Below are positions 61,700 to 64,000 of a stretch of 64,000 nt of DNA, piece after piece. The position numbers and the translations under genes were made by a program. Below the pieces are notes generated by a model that was given only the letters and a program-made list of their open reading frames with translations, did not search any database and had not been told where the DNA came from. Each line of letters starts with the position of its first letter. The first letter of the stretch is position 1. The DNA lies in NCBI RefSeq assembly GCF_004296405.1, contig NZ_PSRR01000008.1, positions 1 to 64,000 on the forward strand, in the 5' to 3' direction. The stretch is from Bradyrhizobium sp. Leo170. Its GTDB lineage: Bacteria > Pseudomonadota > Alphaproteobacteria > Rhizobiales > Xanthobacteraceae.

Positions 61700-62419
61700 T
61701 CAGGCCCCGCCGGCAGGATCGAAATAGGCCATTCGATCCATGACGCCATCCGCGAGCCCCACCTTATAGACGGCTTCGGCGAAGTGCCTGTGGTCCGCTA
61801 TCTGGCTGAGCCTGCTGTTGCCCGTGCGCTGCGGCAGCAGCATGCAAATCGGCTCGAGCATTTCGATCTCGAACGGAACGTTGACGCCGGCGGTCATCGA
61901 GAACGGCCCAGGGGTGAGCAGCCTGGTAGCGATCAATTCTCCATCGTCCATCGAGCTCTCAAGCCCGACATCGAGCAGCCACACTTTGGAGTTGTGGAGA
62001 ATGTCGGTGGCGATCAGGCCCACCACGTCGTGACGTTGTTCGATCTGGAGTATTGCAAACTGCGACCTGCGCATCGCATCCAGCATCAGTCGTTCGTCGG
62101 ACTGCGCCTCAAACTTGGCCGACTTCGCATAGCGGTCGATCGCCCGCGAACGATCCGGCGGCGCGGTGTAGATGGCGAGGTCGTAGACGTAGTAGATCTC
62201 GTCCATGTCATCGAGAAGCAACGTCTTTCCTCGTGCCAATCCGAGCCGACGCGCTTGTTTCAGTAATGCGTCGTCGGATATGGACCTAAGAACTTCCTCA
62301 TGAAGGCTCTTGGAGATTTCCCGAAGGCGAAGATAGCGGGCAAGGATGTCCGCACGTGTCAAAGGCATATCCCTGCCGGAAGCCAAGATCGGCTGCTGTT
62401 GGACGAGAGGAAAGGCCAT
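61700..62419 (-). CDS. Protein of unknown function
   Basis: A 239-residue cytoplasmic protein with no signal peptide or membrane segment. It begins with a helical region (LTRADILARYLRLREISKSLHEEVL, then ALLKQARRLGLARGKTLLLDDMDEIYYVYDLAIY). The C-terminal half reads LIATDILHNSKVWLLDVGLESSMDDGELIATRLLTPGPFSMTAGVNVPFE. The pattern is that of a conserved hypothetical of rhizobia. GGGAG lies six bases upstream of the ATG. No catalytic motif is evident. Confidence 0.65.
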   Translation of the reverse strand: MAFPLVQQQPILASGRDMPLTRADILARYLRLREISKSLHEEVLRSISDDALLKQARRLGLARGKTLLLDDMDEIYYVYDLAIYTAPPDRSRAIDRYAKSAKFEAQSDERLMLDAMRRSQFAILQIEQRHDVVGLIATDILHNSKVWLLDVGLESSMDDGELIATRLLTPGPFSMTAGVNVPFEIEMLEPICMLLPQRTGNSRLSQIADHRHFAEAVYKVGLADGVMDRMAYFDPAGGA

Positions 62420-62527
62420 GAAACTCTCCCGAGTTGGACCGCCAGCTTTTCACAATCGTTAACGCCGGACGTTGATTCGCGAAACGGCAGTCTGTCGGCC
62501 GCAAACAGAGAAATCTGTTCAGTGCCT

Positions 62528-62557
62528 CGGATGGGTTGAGCTCTTGCTCAACTCATC
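62528..62557. other. Isolated hairpin
   Basis: GGATGGGTTGAGC, loop TCTT, GCTCAACTCATCC form a 13-base-pair stem with one G-T pair. It lies in the 260-base divergent gap between two hypothetical genes and lacks a T-run, so it is more likely a regulatory hairpin than a terminator. Confidence 0.4.
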
Positions 62558-62682
62558 CGTATGTCCGATCCTGCCCGTCGAGACCGGGCAACGCGCGGGC
62601 GTTGTTCAGCGCGAAGGCCGAGGCGGGACCCGTTACCGCAGGCCAGGACCCGGCGTCGATTAGAAGGGGATGCTGAGCTACG

Positions 62683-63375
62683 ATGAGCCGGAAGAATCGG
62701 GTTCCACTGGGCGATCGCGTCGCCAAGGCAGCCGAAGAGGCACTTGTCGCCCGGCACTTTGTGAGCGCCATCGACGTCCTTGTCGGGATCGGGTGGCTCG
62801 ACCCCGGAGCGGTCGAGCGCTGGCAGCGCGGGCAGGTCGATTGCCTGGAGGAAGTTGTCCAGGTCAATCCACCGCGCATCTCGGAAGCCATGCAGCTATT
62901 CCAGTCTTGGGTGACCGCGAAAGGACTGATCGCAAGCCCGACAGCCTATGTTGCTCGTACGCCGCAGCGCCAAGCGCTGCGCTTCAGTCGAAGTGGAAAC
63001 GCTGAGATCGAGGTGTCATATCGGACAAATTGGGTATCGCCGGAACTCTCGGAAACGAAACGTGAGCGCCTCGCGGAAAAGGCAAGCCGTGGCCCGGAAC
63101 TGGTGGTCATCCAGCCATTGAACAGGGAGTGGACATGCCATCGGTGCGGCGGCACCGGCGATCTCCTTATGATGGAGGCGCCCGGCCCGGCGTGCCTGCA
63201 CTGCGTTGGCCTCGATGATCTCGAGTTTCTGCCGGCGGGCGATGCCCTGCTCACGCGGCGAGCGAAGGCGAACAGTACCCGATATGCCGTCGTCGTGCGC
63301 TTCAGCAGAACTCGCCGCCGCTACGAACGACAGGGCCTGCTGGTCGAGCCTCGGGCCTTGCCGAATGCGCGGTGA
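62683..63375 (+). CDS. Zinc-ribbon protein resembling the N-terminal part of DUF2293 proteins
   Basis: A 230-residue protein. A helical N-terminal third is followed by a four-cysteine zinc ribbon (WTCHRCGGTGDLLMMEAPGPACLHC). A conserved block then reads LEFLPAGDALLTRRAKANSTRYAVVVRFSRTRRRYERQGLLVE. The latter two resemble the region ahead of the DUF2293 domain in larger proteins. The frame ends soon after, so the DUF2293 domain itself is missing or was never present. Function unknown. Confidence 0.6.
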   Translation: MSRKNRVPLGDRVAKAAEEALVARHFVSAIDVLVGIGWLDPGAVERWQRGQVDCLEEVVQVNPPRISEAMQLFQSWVTAKGLIASPTAYVARTPQRQALRFSRSGNAEIEVSYRTNWVSPELSETKRERLAEKASRGPELVVIQPLNREWTCHRCGGTGDLLMMEAPGPACLHCVGLDDLEFLPAGDALLTRRAKANSTRYAVVVRFSRTRRRYERQGLLVEPRALPNAR

Positions 63376-63657
63376 TCGCGCATTGATTGCCGCGCTCTGT
63401 CCAGCACCATTGAAAATCTTAATCACATACGAGTTCGCAGTTCTATTTTGAGCGGCGCGCTGCACCAGCGGAGCTGTCCCGGCGCGCATCTTAGGACCGC
63501 GTGGTCCGCGCGACGAACCACCGCACGACGCGCACCCTGACCGCTAGCGACTTATTAATCTCCCGTTGCTTAGGTCCAGACCTTCGCATGTCGAACCCGC
63601 AGTTACGAGTGATGCGGTCCCCCAAGCCGCCTGCCAGCCTGCGACTTGGAGAGCTTG
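63376..63657. other. Intergenic stretch without a supported gene
   Basis: About 280 bases with a small hairpin GGACC-GCGT-GGTCC near 63493. Nothing else was recognised. Confidence 0.35.
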
Positions 63658-64000
63658 ATGTTAAATACCGCCGCCTTTTCCCTGGTCCTCTTCAGTTGGC
63701 TGAAGGAGATCGGGGAGATCCTGCTTCTGGTAGGGTTGAGCGGCGAGGTCGCTCTTCTGGTTCTCGGGATTTCGAAAGGCGCCTGGGAGCGAGGACTGGC
63801 GATCACGTTTGCCGCTCTCGTCCTGGTCGGCGTCGCTCTGGAATATTGGGCCGATAGCCCGAGGAGGTTCGGCCCCGCATCCCAACAGCGGATTGCCGGT
63901 GCCCTCAAGGAATTTCGTGGCACTCCGTTCGATTTCTCGGTCGAGCTTGACCCCGAAGCTGTTGCCTTGATGGAAGATGTCGGAAAGGCGCTTGATGCCG
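63658..64000 (+). CDS. Membrane protein of unknown function, cut by the window edge
   Basis: An open frame from ATG 63658 (GGAGAG just upstream) runs to the end of the window, giving 114 residues. Two hydrophobic segments (ILLLVGLSGEVALLVLGI and GLAITFAALVLVGVALEYWA) are followed by a cytoplasmic part (QQRIAGALKEFRGTPFDFSVELDPEAVALMEDVGKALDA, shown in two helices and a strand). The resemblance to membrane-anchored hypothetical proteins of rhizobia is weak. The C-terminus is not seen. Confidence 0.6.
   Translation, partial: MLNTAAFSLVLFSWLKEIGEILLLVGLSGEVALLVLGISKGAWERGLAITFAALVLVGVALEYWADSPRRFGPASQQRIAGALKEFRGTPFDFSVELDPEAVALMEDVGKALDA

Noticed and set aside
1-64000. CRISPR array or rRNA genes
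   Set aside because: No regularly spaced identical repeats with unique spacers and no rRNA signature sequences were seen; the only tandem array is the three-unit hairpin repeat at 56317.

Overview
The window looks like a chromosomal segment of a Bradyrhizobium-type alphaproteobacterium. The evidence is GC-rich coding sequence, a typical alphaproteobacterial RpoH with its RpoH box, DUF1217 and DUF1127 proteins, many Tat-exported enzymes, a 22-residue lysine-rich mini-protein, and families of palindromic intergenic repeats. This placement rests on recognised protein families and was not checked by a database search.

Layout. 0-15 kb: a DUF1217 repeat protein, a bicupin oxalate decarboxylase-like protein, a ThDP decarboxylase preceded by a DUF1127 ORF, an AraC/flavoprotein divergent pair, an IS5-type element inserted exactly at the stop codon of the flavoprotein gene, an acetyltransferase, and DUF1254 and outer-membrane transporter genes. 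15-17.5 kb: AraC regulators and an exported protein. 17.5-23.6 kb: a leftward operon of hydantoinase/racemase type (MFS permease, two Asp/Glu-racemase-fold proteins, GntR regulator, dihydropyrimidinase, alpha/beta hydrolase). 23.9-30.1 kb: a CoxG/cyclase pair, a CGNR regulator, an ECF sigma factor, and two Asp-nucleophile alpha/beta hydrolases that share an upstream element. 30-37 kb: core-type genes (SDR, receiver protein, diguanylate cyclase, amidase, rpoH, RluD-type pseudouridine synthase) ending at a tRNA-Glu gene. 37-40.2 kb: island-like DNA with a truncated STAND-type NTPase carrying a putative nuclease domain, followed by a tRNA 3' fragment. 40.2-43.5 kb: an AaeAB/DUF1656 efflux operon with a divergent AraC regulator. 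44.4-47.4 kb: a RibBX-type riboflavin protein and decayed Lrp and LivH remnants.

47.4-61.2 kb is the best-defined pathway, a cluster of nicotinate/hydroxypyridine type. It holds a MarR regulator, a three-subunit molybdenum hydroxylase with a CoxG-like protein, an FAD monooxygenase, then NicF, NicD and NicX homologues. NicX, NicD and NicF would act in that order on 2,5-dihydroxypyridine, N-formylmaleamate and maleamate to give maleate. An aromatic-acid MFS permease and a complete TctCBA transporter follow. A 12-bp sequence, TTGTGTACAAGC, occurs in front of both the hydroxylase operon and tctC, which suggests common control. No maleate isomerase (NicE) lies in this cluster.

Four otherwise good genes each carry a single-base frame disruption (MFS near 22700, FUSC near 42262, FAD monooxygenase near 53000, a small membrane protein near 61417). 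These are either assembly or sequencing errors or recent decay. The right edge (61.4-64 kb) holds hypothetical genes, the last of which runs off the window.
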